From Burkholderia cepacia (lineage in GTDB: Bacteria; Pseudomonadota; Gammaproteobacteria; Burkholderiales; Burkholderiaceae): a stretch of 64,000 nt of DNA. Positions within the stretch are counted from its first letter, which is position 1. The number at the start of each line of letters is the position of its first letter. A program made the translations under genes and the position numbers. Where the stretch lies: contig NZ_CP073637.1 in NCBI RefSeq assembly GCF_029962485.1, forward strand, positions 2,542,001 to 2,606,000, read 5' to 3'. Below, in pieces: positions 21,763 through 30,435 of the stretch. The notes beneath the pieces were generated by a model. The model searched no databases. It had not been told where the DNA came from and was given only the letters and a program-made list of their open reading frames with translations.

Positions 21763-21873
21763 GGCAATCCTCTATCGGTTGGTTCTGAGCGTCCGGAGAA
21801 TACCACTTCCGGCGGAAGGAATCATTTCGGAGTGCAGGCGATCGCAAGACAACCGCAAGCCCATCCCAGAAAT

Positions 21874-21906
21874 GAAAAATGCCAGCCACTAGAAGCGGCT
21901 GGCATT
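21874..21906 (-). terminator. Intrinsic terminator after tRNA-Leu
   Basis: A perfect ten-base-pair stem (AATGCCAGCC with GGCTGGCATT) with a nine-base loop, followed on the reverse strand by TTTTTC. It ends the tpiA-secG-tRNA-Leu transcript just upstream of nuoA, so the nuo operon needs its own promoter. Confidence 0.85.
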
Positions 21907-21915
21907 GAGTAACTT

Positions 21916-22000
21916 TGGTGCCGACGGCGAGACTCGAACTCGCACAGCTTTCGCCACTACCCCCTCAAGATAGCGTGTCTACCAATTTCACCACGTCGGC
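21916..22000 (-). tRNA. tRNA-Leu (anticodon GAG)
   Basis: An 85-base reverse-strand gene starting GCCGACG and ending with an encoded CCA. The acceptor stem GCCGACG pairs with CGTCGGC. The anticodon stem CTATC/GGTAG encloses the loop TTGAGGG, giving anticodon GAG, which reads CUC and CUU. The long variable arm is that of a class II (leucine) tRNA, and GTTCGAGTC forms the T loop. It lies 111 bases downstream of secG, the usual betaproteobacterial arrangement. Confidence 0.96.
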
Positions 22001-22110
22001 ACTGCATGCAACTCGGGTTGTGCTGCTTGTTCCCGCGAATCGCTTCAAGAATTAAATTCTAACCCGAGTTCCAGATTTGTTCAACGCACAAACACAAAAA
22101 ATTTAACTTT

Positions 22111-22491
22111 TTATTTCGGGACATCCTGGCCCGGCGCGCTTGCAGCCGAACCCGCAACGGCGGCGGATGCCGCGACTGCCGGTGCCGATGCTGCAGGTGC
22201 CGAAGCCGGCGCAGTCGCGGCCGCGCCGAGCACGCCGGCCGACGGCGTCGACTTGTACGAACCGAGGTACGTCAGTGCGAGCGTCGCGACGAAGAAGATC
22301 GTCGCGAGAATGCCCGTCGTGCGCGACAGGAAGTTCGCGGAGCCCGTTGCACCGAACAGGCTGCCCGACGCGCCACTGCCGAACGCAGCGCCCATGTCGG
22401 CACCCTTGCCGTGCTGCAGCAGCACGAGACCAATCACACCGAGTGCAGACAGCACCTGCACCACAATAATCAGCGTCTTGAATAACAGCAT
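22111..22491 (-). CDS. secG: Protein translocase subunit SecG
   Basis: A 126-residue inner membrane component of the SecYEG channel. Two membrane helices (about residues 2-22 and 52-72) flank the conserved loop LLQHGKGADMGAAFGSGASG. The C-terminal 45 residues are Ala/Pro/Ser rich, a low-complexity tail common in Burkholderia SecG. ATG 22491 is preferred; a GTG three codons upstream is possible. It follows tpiA on the same strand. Confidence 0.94.
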   Translation of the reverse strand: MLLFKTLIIVVQVLSALGVIGLVLLQHGKGADMGAAFGSGASGSLFGATGSANFLSRTTGILATIFFVATLALTYLGSYKSTPSAGVLGAAATAPASAPAASAPAVAASAAVAGSAASAPGQDVPK

Positions 22492-22563
22492 CACACCCAC
22501 CCGATTGGATCGGGCGACCGGACCGTCCGGCCGCCGTCATGGTTCAATTCGATCTCGGACCGC

Positions 22564-23319
22564 TTATCGCGCGGCCCGGCAGATCGCCAGGAAATCTTCC
22601 GCCTTCAGCGACGCGCCGCCGATCAGGCCGCCGTCGATGTCCGGCTGCGCGAACAGTTCTTCCGCGTTGTCCGGCTTCACGCTGCCGCCGTACAGCACGG
22701 ATACGTCCGCCGCACCCTTCGCCGCGAGGCGCGCGCGCAGGAACGCGTGCACGTCCTGTGCCTGCGCCGACGTCGCGCTCTTGCCCGTACCGATCGCCCA
22801 GACCGGCTCGTACGCGACAACGATGCGTACAGCCTCGTCGGCCGTCAGCACGGCCAGCACCGCGTCGAGCTGCGCACCGACAACCTGCTCGGTCGCACCC
22901 GACTCGCGCTCGTCGAGCGTCTCGCCGACGCACACGACCGGCGTGAGGCCGGCCGCGAGCGCGCGCTGCGTCTTCGCCGCGACCGTCTCGTTGCTTTCGC
23001 CGTGATACGCGCGGCGTTCCGAGTGACCGACGATCGCATAGCGTGCGCCGAACTCCGCGACCATCGCCGCCGCCACTTCACCGGTGAACGCGCCCTGTTC
23101 GTGCGCGGATACGTCCTGCGCGCCCCAGGCGACACGGCCGCCGTCGAGCTGCGCGTGAACCTGCGCGAGATACGGGAACGGCACGCACACGCCGACCGAC
23201 GTTTCGGCCGCCACCGCGCCCGCGCCCTGCACCACTTCGTTCAGCAACGCCTGGTTGCCGGCCAGCCGGCCGTGCATCTTCCAGTTGCCGATCACCCGCT
23301 TAGTTCTCTGTTTCGACAT
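22564..23319 (-). CDS. tpiA: Triosephosphate isomerase
   Basis: A 251-residue TIM-barrel enzyme that interconverts dihydroxyacetone phosphate and glyceraldehyde-3-phosphate. Visible: GNWKMHG (catalytic Lys and Asn), VGHSERR (catalytic His) and [14 protein letters not shown] (catalytic Glu, flexible loop 6), then [10 protein letters not shown] for phosphate binding. All key residues are present. First gene of the tpiA-secG-tRNA-Leu unit. Confidence 0.97.
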   Translation of the reverse strand: MSKQRTKRVIGNWKMHGRLAGNQALLNEVVQGAGAVAAETSVGVCVPFPYLAQVHAQLDGGRVAWGAQDVSAHEQGAFTGEVAAAMVAEFGARYAIVGHSERRAYHGESNETVAAKTQRALAAGLTPVVCVGETLDERESGATEQVVGAQLDAVLAVLTADEAVRIVVAYEPVWAIGTGKSATSAQAQDVHAFLRARLAAKGAADVSVLYGGSVKPDNAEELFAQPDIDGGLIGGASLKAEDFLAICRAAR

Positions 23320-23449
23320 CGTGTCTGTCTCGTCATCGACGCGCCGGAAACCGGCCGTCAGGTTTGATCTGGCGAAGCAAACCCGCGATTTTACTGCGCA
23401 CGGCTTGAACCGGTCAAACCGCGCATGTCAAGCCCGGCCACACGGGCCA

Positions 23450-24469
23450 TCAGGCGTTCGTACCCCAATCGAGCACGATCTTGCCGGTGTGCTCGCTGCT
23501 TTCCATCAGCGCATGCGCCTGCGCGGCATCCGCGGCCGGCAACACGCGATAGATCACCGGCTTGATGCGCCCGTCGGCGATCAGCGGCCACACGCGCGCC
23601 TTCAGTTGCGCGGCGATGCGCGCCTTGAACTCGACCGGGCGCGGGCGCAGCGTCGAACCCGTGATGGTGAGCCGGCGGCGCAGGATCTCGCCCAGGTTGA
23701 CGTCGGCCTTCGCACCCCCGAGCAGCGCGATCAGCACGAGACGGCCGCCGTCCGCGAGCGCGGACAGTTCGCGCGGCACGTACGAGCCCGCCACCATGTC
23801 GAGGATCACGTCGACGCCGCGATCGTGCGTCAGCGACTTCACGACCTCGACGAAATCTTCGGTCTTGTAGTTGATCGCGCGTTCGGCGCCGAGCGCCTCG
23901 CACGCGCGGCACTTGTCGGCGGTGCCGGCCGTCGCGAACACGCGAAAGCCGAGCGCATGCGCGATCTGGATGGCCGTCACGCCGATACCGCTCGAGCCGC
24001 CCTGCACGAGCAGCGTCTCCTGCTCGCCGCCCTCGCCCGCGCCGAGCTGCGCACGGTCGAACACATTGCTCCACACGGTGAAGAACGTTTCGGGCAGCGA
24101 CGCAGCCTCGATATCGGTGAGCCCTTCAGGCACCGGCAGACACTGCGGCAGCGGTGCGACCGCATATTCGGCATAACCGCCGCCCGCGAGCAGCGCACAC
24201 ACGCGATCGCCCAGCTTCAGGCCGAACGGGTTCAGCGCGGCATCGGACAGGTCGCCGCCGACGATCTCGCCCGCCACCTCGAGGCCCGGCAGGTCCGACG
24301 CACCCGGCGGCGGCGCATAAGCGCCCTTGCGCTGGAACACGTCGGGCCGGTTCACACCGGAAGCCGCCACCTTGATCAGCACCTCGCCGCGCTTCGGTTC
24401 GGGGCGCGGACGCTCCGCAAGCTTCAACACGTCGGGGGCGCCGAATTCGGTGATTTCGATGGCTTTCAT
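23450..24469 (-). CDS. NAD(P)H-quinone oxidoreductase (PIG3/QOR family MDR)
   Basis: A 339-residue zinc-free medium-chain dehydrogenase. The N-terminal GroES-like domain (MKAIEITEFGAPDVLKLAER ... ASGVNRPDVFQRKGAY) is followed by a Rossmann domain with LLVQGGSSGIGVTAIQIAHA (NADPH-binding GxxGxG variant). Zinc-ligand cysteines of alcohol dehydrogenases are absent. Start ATG 24469 is chosen because it begins the family N-terminus; a longer frame from 24505 is not conserved. Substrate likely quinones or conjugated enones. It lies upstream of tpiA with 130 bp between. Confidence 0.9.
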   Translation of the reverse strand: MKAIEITEFGAPDVLKLAERPRPEPKRGEVLIKVAASGVNRPDVFQRKGAYAPPPGASDLPGLEVAGEIVGGDLSDAALNPFGLKLGDRVCALLAGGGYAEYAVAPLPQCLPVPEGLTDIEAASLPETFFTVWSNVFDRAQLGAGEGGEQETLLVQGGSSGIGVTAIQIAHALGFRVFATAGTADKCRACEALGAERAINYKTEDFVEVVKSLTHDRGVDVILDMVAGSYVPRELSALADGGRLVLIALLGGAKADVNLGEILRRRLTITGSTLRPRPVEFKARIAAQLKARVWPLIADGRIKPVIYRVLPAADAAQAHALMESSEHTGKIVLDWGTNA

Positions 24470-24564
24470 GGTGAGGGAGGCTCCAGGATCGGAATCGGAT
24501 GGCACGCCCGGGCACGCGGCACGGACGCCTCGCCGGCGCTGCTGCGCCGCACAACGATGCTACA

Positions 24565-24602
24565 GAAAAAACGGCCGGCACGCTTTCGCACTGCCGGCCG
24601 TT
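24565..24602 (-). terminator. Intrinsic terminator after pnp
   Basis: An 11-base-pair perfect stem (AACGGCCGGCA with TGCCGGCCGTT) with an 11-base loop, followed on the reverse strand by TTTTTT. It lies 16 bases downstream of the pnp stop codon. Confidence 0.9.
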
Positions 24603-24617
24603 GGTCCGCCTGTCCGC

Positions 24618-26765
24618 TTACTGCTGCGGCGGCGTGTCCGACTGCGACGCTGCCGCTGCTTCATTCAGCAGCGCCTTCGCCGACAGACGCACGCGACCCT
24701 TTTCGTCCGTCTGGATGACCTTGACCTTCACTTGCTGGCCTTCCTTCAGGTAGTCGTTGATGTCCTTCACACGCTCGTTGACGATTTCCGAGATGTGCAG
24801 CAGGCCATCCTTGCCCGGCAGCAGGTTCACGATCGCGCCGAAATCCAGCAGCTTGAGCACCGTGCCTTCGTACACCTGGCCGACTTCGATTTCAGCCGTG
24901 ATTTGCTCGATGCGCTTCTTCGCTTCGGCCATGCCTTCGCTGCTCGTGCTCGCGATCGTCACGACGCCGTCATCCGAGATGTCGATGGTCGTGCCCGTTT
25001 CTTCCGTCAGCGCGCGGATCACCGAACCGCCCTTGCCGATCACGTCGCGGATCTTTTCCGGGTTGATCTTGACCGTGATCATGCGCGGTGCGAATTCCGA
25101 CAGTTGCGTGTTCGCACCCGCGACCGCCGACGTCATCTTGCCGAGGATGTGCATGCGGCCTTCCTTCGCCTGCGCGAGCGCGACCTGCATGATTTCCTTC
25201 GTGATGCCCTGGATCTTGATGTCCATCTGCAGCGCCGTCACGCCTTGTTCCGTACCGGCCACCTTGAAGTCCATGTCGCCGAGGTGATCTTCGTCGCCGA
25301 GGATGTCGGTCAGCACCGCGAACTTGTTGCCTTCGAGGATCAGGCCCATCGCGATACCCGCGACGTGTGCCTTCATCGGCACGCCGGCGTCCATCAGCGC
25401 GAGGCAGCCGCCGCACACCGATGCCATCGACGACGAACCGTTCGACTCGGTGATTTCCGACACGACGCGGATTGAGTAGCCGAATTCGTCGGCGCTCGGC
25501 AGGCACTTGACCAGCGCGCGCTTCGCGAGGCGGCCGTGGCCGATTTCGCGGCGCTTCGGCGAGCCGACGCGGCCCGTTTCGCCGGTTGCGAACGGGGGCA
25601 TGTTGTAGTGGAGCATGAAGCGCTCGCGGTACTCGCCTTCGAGCGCGTCGATGATCTGCTCGTCACCCTTCGTGCCGAGCGTCGCGACGACCAGCGCCTG
25701 CGTCTCGCCGCGCGTGAACAGCGCCGAGCCGTGGGTACGCGGCAGCACGCCGGTGCGGATCTCGATCGGGCGCACGGTGCGCGTGTCGCGACCGTCGATA
25801 CGCGGCTCGCCGTTCAGGATCTGCGAACGGACGATCTTTGCTTCGATGTCGAACAGGACGTTGCCGACGGTGGCCTTGTCGGCCGCTGCCGTACCGGCTG
25901 CCTGCGCGTCTTCCTCGAGCTTCGCCGAGGTCGCCGAGTAGACTTCCTTCAGCTTCGTCGAGCGAGCTTGCTTGTCACGGAGCTGGTACGCGGCGAGCAG
26001 GTCGTTCTGCGCCAGATCCGTCACACGCGCAATCAGCGCCTCGTTCTTCGGCGCCGGCTGCCAGTCCCACTCGGGCTTGCCGCCTTCGCGCACCAGTTCG
26101 TGGATCGCGTCGATCGCGACTTGCATCTGCTCGTGACCGAACACGACCGCGCCCAGCATCACTTCTTCCGACAGTTGATCGGCTTCCGATTCGACCATCA
26201 GCACCGCGCGCTCCGTACCCGCGACGACGAGGTCGAGGCTCGACGCCTTGATCTGGTCACGCGTCGGGTTCAGCACGTAGGCGTTGTCGATGTAGGCAAC
26301 GCGCGCGGCACCGACCGGGCCGTTGAACGGCAGGCCCGACACGGCGAGCGCAGCCGATGCGCCGATCAGCGCGGGGATGTCCGCCGGGATTTCCGGGTTC
26401 ACGGACAGCACGTGGATCACGACCTGAACTTCGTTGTAGAAGCCTTCCGGGAACAGCGGACGCAGCGGACGGTCGATCAGGCGCGACGTCAGCGTCTCAT
26501 GCTCCGACGGACGGCCTTCGCGGCGGAAGAAGCCGCCCGGGATCTTGCCGGCCGAGTAGGTCTTCTCGAGGTAGTCGACGGTCAGCGGGAAGAAATCCTG
26601 GCCCGGCTTCGCCGACTTCGCGCCGACGACGGTTGCCAGCACGACGGTGTCTTCGACGTCGACGATCACCGCACCGCTCGCCTGGCGAGCGACTTCACCG
26701 GTTTCGAGGCGCACCTTGTGCTGGCCCCACTGGAATTCCTTCACGACCTTGTTGAACATGGACAT
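24618..26765 (-). CDS. pnp: Polyribonucleotide nucleotidyltransferase (PNPase)
   Basis: A 715-residue phosphorolytic 3'-to-5' exoribonuclease of the RNA degradosome. In order: RNase PH domain 1 ([20 protein letters not shown] start), helical linker, RNase PH domain 2 ([20 protein letters not shown] and the active-site [19 protein letters not shown]), KH domain ([20 protein letters not shown]) and S1 domain ([20 protein letters not shown]). The start ATG 26765 has AAAGGAG six bases upstream; ATG 26759 is a second, less well-placed option. It follows rpsO as in most proteobacteria. Confidence 0.97.
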   Translation of the reverse strand: MSMFNKVVKEFQWGQHKVRLETGEVARQASGAVIVDVEDTVVLATVVGAKSAKPGQDFFPLTVDYLEKTYSAGKIPGGFFRREGRPSEHETLTSRLIDRPLRPLFPEGFYNEVQVVIHVLSVNPEIPADIPALIGASAALAVSGLPFNGPVGAARVAYIDNAYVLNPTRDQIKASSLDLVVAGTERAVLMVESEADQLSEEVMLGAVVFGHEQMQVAIDAIHELVREGGKPEWDWQPAPKNEALIARVTDLAQNDLLAAYQLRDKQARSTKLKEVYSATSAKLEEDAQAAGTAAADKATVGNVLFDIEAKIVRSQILNGEPRIDGRDTRTVRPIEIRTGVLPRTHGSALFTRGETQALVVATLGTKGDEQIIDALEGEYRERFMLHYNMPPFATGETGRVGSPKRREIGHGRLAKRALVKCLPSADEFGYSIRVVSEITESNGSSSMASVCGGCLALMDAGVPMKAHVAGIAMGLILEGNKFAVLTDILGDEDHLGDMDFKVAGTEQGVTALQMDIKIQGITKEIMQVALAQAKEGRMHILGKMTSAVAGANTQLSEFAPRMITVKINPEKIRDVIGKGGSVIRALTEETGTTIDISDDGVVTIASTSSEGMAEAKKRIEQITAEIEVGQVYEGTVLKLLDFGAIVNLLPGKDGLLHISEIVNERVKDINDYLKEGQQVKVKVIQTDEKGRVRLSAKALLNEAAAASQSDTPPQQ

Positions 26766-26992
26766 GGTTGCTCCTTTGAATTCATGCATTTCATTCGCCG
26801 CGCCGGCCATCCGGCACGGCGGCGTCCCGACCGAATCACCCGGAGCAAGGTGTGTTTTTTATGCCATTCCAGCGCGGCGCTCGTGCAGCGACGCGCTGGA
26901 ATGACACAAATCCTGCCCCGGTATCAGTCGTGCGGCAGCCCCGCACGAACGTGCCGGACTGCCTGCGATGCGCGTGACGCTACGCACCGCGC

Positions 26993-27031
26993 AAAAACAA
27001 AATGCCTGTATCAGCGGACTGACACAGGCAT
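26993..27031 (-). terminator. Intrinsic terminator between rpsO and pnp
   Basis: A 13-base-pair stem with a single G-T wobble (ATGCCTGTATCAG at 27002-27014 and CTGACACAGGCAT at 27019-27031), followed on the reverse strand by TTTTGTTTTTG. It sits 24 bases after the rpsO stop, so pnp expression needs read-through or its own promoter in the 228 bp upstream of it. Confidence 0.85.
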
Positions 27032-27054
27032 CTTGCTGGCGGCAATCGCCTCGA

Positions 27055-27324
27055 TTACTTACGCAGACCCAGCTTCTCGATCAGTGCGCGGTAACGGTCG
27101 GCATCCTTGCCCTTGAGGTAGTCGAGCAGCTTGCGGCGGCGGCTCACCATGCGCAGCAGGCCGCGGCGGCTGTGGTGATCCTTCGCGTGGGACTTGAAGT
27201 GACCCGTCAGTTCGACGATACGTGCGGTCAGCAGTGCGACCTGGACTTCGGGCGACCCCGTGTCATTGGTACCGCGGGCGAACTGAGCAACGACTTCCGA
27301 CTTCTTGATATCTGCAACAGACAT
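27055..27324 (-). CDS. rpsO: 30S ribosomal protein S15
   Basis: An 89-residue ribosomal protein of the small subunit that binds 16S rRNA early in assembly. The family blocks [20 protein letters not shown] and [20 protein letters not shown] are intact. AAAGGAAAT precedes the ATG. It is transcribed ahead of pnp. Confidence 0.98.
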   Translation of the reverse strand: MSVADIKKSEVVAQFARGTNDTGSPEVQVALLTARIVELTGHFKSHAKDHHSRRGLLRMVSRRRKLLDYLKGKDADRYRALIEKLGLRK

Positions 27325-27393
27325 GTGATTTCCTTTCTAACTGAACAGGCGGACACGGAAGAATGGCCGTGCCGTGACTTACAACCGGCGCGC

Positions 27394-27402
27394 ATTGTAG
27401 CA
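27394..27402 (-). promoter_or_regulatory. Candidate extended -10 promoter element for rpsO
   Basis: The reverse strand reads TGCTACAAT, an extended -10 (TG-n-TACAAT) located about 70 bases upstream of the rpsO start. No convincing -35 is seen at 17 bases, which fits an extended -10 promoter. Prediction only. Confidence 0.45.
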
Positions 27403-27431
27403 CAACTCCGCGCCGTTCTTACCGCCCCCTG

Positions 27432-28691
27432 TCACGGACGCGTCATCGAACACGTCGACGGCATCTCCGTGCGCTGTGCCGGCACCGCCAGCACCGTCCG
27501 GAAGCCGTACCCCGACCCCTCGTTGTCGAAGCGCACGCCCGGCGTGCCGGCCTTGTCCATCTCCATCACGTAAAGGGGCTGGATCAGCTGATGATCCTGC
27601 GCGCGCATCCGCGACGCATGAAAGCCGTCGTCGAACGACAGGCCCTCGAGCGCCCGCGCGACCGCGACGGGGTCGGCCGAGCCCGCGCGGTTCATCGCCG
27701 CAGCCAGCATCTCGATCATCAGGCTCATCCGCCGCACCGGATAGTCGTCCTGCGCGGCCGGGAAACGGGTTCGGAACGCGCGGTAGAACGCGTCCGACTT
27801 CGCGCCGCCCGCGTTCGGGTGCCAGTCGGCCACGGCCACGACGCGCCCGACACCGGCATCGCCGAGGGCAGCCGGCGCGCCAAGGCTGTTGCCGTAGAAC
27901 GTATAGAACTTCGCGTTCAACCCCTGCTCGCGCGCCGCCTTCACGAGCAGCGTCAGGTCGTTGCCCCAGTTGCCGGTCACGACGGCGTCCGCGCCGCTCG
28001 CCCGGATCTTCGCGATATACGGCGCGAAATCCTTGATCCGGCCGATCGGGTGGAATTCATCGCCGGCGATCGTCACGTCCGGGCGCCGCGCGGCCAGCGC
28101 CTGACGCGCAAGCGTGCTGACGTCGTGGCCGAAGCTGTAGTCCTGGTTCAGCAGATAGACCTTGCGCAGTGCGCGATCGCGCGCCATCACGTCCGCGAGC
28201 GCGGCCATCCGCATGCCCGCGTGCGCGTCGAAGCGGAAATGCCAGAAGCTGCAGCGAGCGCCGGTCAGCGCCGGATCATCGGCCGAATAGTTCAGGAACA
28301 GCATCCGGTTGTCCGGATCGCGCGCGTTCTGCTTGTCGAGCGCCGCGACGAGCGCGGCCGCGACGGCCGAACTGTTGCCCTGCGCAACGAAGCCGATATG
28401 GCGGTCCGCAGCCACGCGCAGTTGCACGAGCGCCTCCTCCGGGCTCCCCTTGCTGTCGAGCACGACGAGTTCGAGCGGGTGCGCGCCGTCGCGCAGCTTC
28501 ACGCCGCCCGCCGCGTTGACCTGCTCGACGCCGAAGCGCAGGTTGCGCTCGACGGCCGCGCCTGCGTTCGCGAACGGGCCCGACATCCCTTCGATCAGCG
28601 CGATCCGCACCGGCTCACCGCCGGCAAACGCGGACGACACCAGCATCCACCCTGCGCTCAACGCGAGCGCGCACCGCTTCCACCCCTGCAT
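27432..28691 (-). CDS. Branched-chain amino acid ABC transporter substrate-binding protein (orphan)
   Basis: A 419-residue periplasmic binding protein of the Leu/Ile/Val (peripla_BP_6) family. The N-terminus MQGWKRCALALSAGWMLVSS ending AFAG is a Sec signal peptide, followed by VRIALIEGMSGPFANAGAAV, the typical first ligand-binding strand. Start ATG 28691 is set by this signal peptide. No permease or ATPase gene is adjacent, so it either serves a transporter encoded elsewhere or has a sensing role. Ligand unknown; some close relatives bind aromatic or other small acids. Confidence 0.87.
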   Translation of the reverse strand: MQGWKRCALALSAGWMLVSSAFAGGEPVRIALIEGMSGPFANAGAAVERNLRFGVEQVNAAGGVKLRDGAHPLELVVLDSKGSPEEALVQLRVAADRHIGFVAQGNSSAVAAALVAALDKQNARDPDNRMLFLNYSADDPALTGARCSFWHFRFDAHAGMRMAALADVMARDRALRKVYLLNQDYSFGHDVSTLARQALAARRPDVTIAGDEFHPIGRIKDFAPYIAKIRASGADAVVTGNWGNDLTLLVKAAREQGLNAKFYTFYGNSLGAPAALGDAGVGRVVAVADWHPNAGGAKSDAFYRAFRTRFPAAQDDYPVRRMSLMIEMLAAAMNRAGSADPVAVARALEGLSFDDGFHASRMRAQDHQLIQPLYVMEMDKAGTPGVRFDNEGSGYGFRTVLAVPAQRTEMPSTCSMTRP

Positions 28692-28859
28692 CGGCCACCT
28701 GCCCTTCAATCTGCCCGAGAAGCGCGGATCATAGGCCGGCGCACCCGCCGCCCGCAAGCGTGGCCATGCCGGCGATCCGCACCGATTTTTTCCGCCCGAT
28801 GCACCGTCGCGCGCCGTCCGTGATACAACGGGACCTGTTTCCGTGTTCTGGAGGATCCC

Positions 28860-29372
28860 ATGCGCATTCGCATTCCCGCGCGCCTGCCGGTGCTGGTCGC
28901 CGGTGCCGCCGCACTGCTCGCCGGTTGCGCGCAACCGTGGCAGCAATACCAGGCCGGCCAGGACGAGTCGGCGATCGTCGCGCGCATGGGCCCGCCGCGC
29001 GAGATCTACGACCTGCCCGGCGGCGGCAAGCGGCTGATGTGGCCGACCCAGCCGATGGGCGAAATCACGATCGCGGCCGACGTCGACGCAGCACACAAGA
29101 TCGTCAACGTGCGCCAGGTGCTGCAACCGAGCGAGTTCTATCGCGCGGAAATCGGCAAGTGGACGAAGACCGACGTGCTCGTCAATTTCGGGCGCCCCGT
29201 CGAGACATCCTACTTCCCGCTGATGAAGCGCGAGGTGTGGACGTACCGGTATCTCGAGGACAACGTCTGGTACATGATGTACAGCTTCTATTTCGATCCG
29301 CAGGGCATCCTGCGCATCACGCAGAAAACCCCGGACCCGCTGCACGATCCCGACCGCCGCAACCTGTTCTGA
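28860..29372 (+). CDS. Outer-membrane-type lipoprotein, SmpA/OmlA-like
   Basis: A 170-residue lipoprotein. The signal peptide ends in a lipobox LLAGC with the acylated Cys at about residue 22; the following residues (AQPW) lack Asp at +2, suggesting outer membrane sorting. The repeated pattern GQDESAIVARMGPPREIYDL and VLVNFGRPVETSYF resembles the BamE/SmpA/OmlA fold used by small beta-barrel and envelope accessory proteins. It is not BamE itself by sequence. Single gene, followed by a strong terminator. Confidence 0.8.
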   Translation: MRIRIPARLPVLVAGAAALLAGCAQPWQQYQAGQDESAIVARMGPPREIYDLPGGGKRLMWPTQPMGEITIAADVDAAHKIVNVRQVLQPSEFYRAEIGKWTKTDVLVNFGRPVETSYFPLMKREVWTYRYLEDNVWYMMYSFYFDPQGILRITQKTPDPLHDPDRRNLF

Positions 29373-29402
29373 CCGATTACGCATTTACGCGCAATTTTCA
29401 CA

Positions 29403-29446
29403 ATGGCCATTCACGAATTATTGCGTGAATGGCCATTTCCTTTTTT
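29403..29446 (+). terminator. Intrinsic terminator after lipoprotein gene
   Basis: A perfect 13-base-pair stem (ATGGCCATTCACG with CGTGAATGGCCAT), eight-base loop, then TTCCTTTTTT. It is 30 bases after the lipoprotein stop codon. Confidence 0.92.
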
Positions 29447-29754
29447 CCGCTGCCTTATTTAATTCAGGGAATATGGCGGAAAACTTTTCCGATCGATGAC
29501 ATTCCGATGGCAATCCGCTGAACGCCCCGTCATGCGGGCCATTGCGCCGAAACAGGCATGCCCGATGCATGTCATGCGTTGGGTTGGTGCATGCAATGCA
29601 CTACGCCAAATCAATTTGAAACAATTTGTTTCAATGCCCCCGGAGTGCTAGGGCATACCCCTAATATCAGTCGAAACCAAACCTTTCAATTTAGAAAGAT
29701 TGCAATTGCGTCATTTCGCCGATATTTATTTGCCTTTATCAGAAAGGAGTCCTC
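29447..29754. other. AT-rich intergenic region upstream of carbonic anhydrase
   Basis: Together with the terminator this makes a 382 bp gene-free stretch. It is markedly more AT-rich than its surroundings and holds repeated GCATGC/TGCATG words (29556-29600) and the TTGAAAC palindrome listed separately. I see no ORF of interest, no clear riboswitch and no certain -35/-10 pair. It presumably carries the promoter of the carbonic anhydrase-SulP pair. Confidence 0.6.
29616..29634. promoter_or_regulatory. Perfect palindrome TTGAAAC-N5-GTTTCAA, possible operator
   Basis: A 19-base perfect inverted repeat (seven-base arms, five-base AATTT spacer) lies 120 bases upstream of the carbonic anhydrase start. 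Its size and symmetry fit a site for a homodimeric repressor or activator. The regulator is unknown; the site was found by eye only. Confidence 0.45.
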
Positions 29755-30396
29755 ATGAATCGCCCCAAGAGCATGCTGGTTGCCAACATTGCCTGGGCCC
29801 GCGAGACGCGTGAACACACGCCCGGTTTCTTCGACGCGCTTGCGCGCGGCCAGAACCCGCGCGTGCTGTGGATCGGCTGCGCCGACAGCCGCGTGCCGGC
29901 CGAAACCATCACACACTGCGCGCCCGGCGAACTGTTCGTTCATCGCAACATCGCGAACCTGTTCCATCCCGACGACGACAATTCCGCCAGCGTGCTCGAG
30001 TACGCGGTGCGCGTGCTGAAGGTCGACCACGTGATCGTGTGCGGGCACTACGGCTGTGGCGGCGTGCGCGCGTCGCTGCTGCCGCCGCCGGCCGACCTGC
30101 CGCACGTCGCGCGCCGCATCGCGCCGCTCTGCGCGCTCGCACGCCGCCATCGCGACACGCTCGACGGGCTCGACGACACGGCCGCCGCCGATCGCCTCGC
30201 CGAACTGAACGTGCTCGAACAGGTGCGGCTGCTCCGCGCATCGCCGATCGTGCGCGGCCGCGAACGGCCGCCGCTCGTGCACGGCTGGATCTTCTCGCTC
30301 GCCGACGGCCGCCTGCTGGAGCTCGATTCGGGCTACGCGACACCGCCCGTCGACGTCGAACCCGCGCTGGCCACGACCGCCGCCGCGCTCGGCTGA
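29755..30396 (+). CDS. Beta-class carbonic anhydrase
   Basis: A 213-residue cytoplasmic zinc enzyme converting CO2 and water to bicarbonate. Zinc ligands and catalytic dyad are complete: C42 with D44 and R46 in WIGCADSRVPAE, and H98 and C101 in VCGHYGCGGVRAS. The N-terminus MNRPKSMLVANIAWARE is close to the Can/CynT branch. AAAGGAG precedes the ATG. The SulP transporter gene starts 40 bases downstream, so both are probably one operon for inorganic carbon handling. Confidence 0.94.
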   Translation: MNRPKSMLVANIAWARETREHTPGFFDALARGQNPRVLWIGCADSRVPAETITHCAPGELFVHRNIANLFHPDDDNSASVLEYAVRVLKVDHVIVCGHYGCGGVRASLLPPPADLPHVARRIAPLCALARRHRDTLDGLDDTAAADRLAELNVLEQVRLLRASPIVRGRERPPLVHGWIFSLADGRLLELDSGYATPPVDVEPALATTAAALG

Positions 30397-30435
30397 TTCA
30401 TCCCCCGCCCCAACGCCCACGAAATCGCCCCAACC

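Noticed and set aside
28692..29384. N-terminal extension of the orphan binding protein to 650 residues
   Set aside because: It overlaps the forward lipoprotein gene and lies before an obvious signal peptide at 28691.
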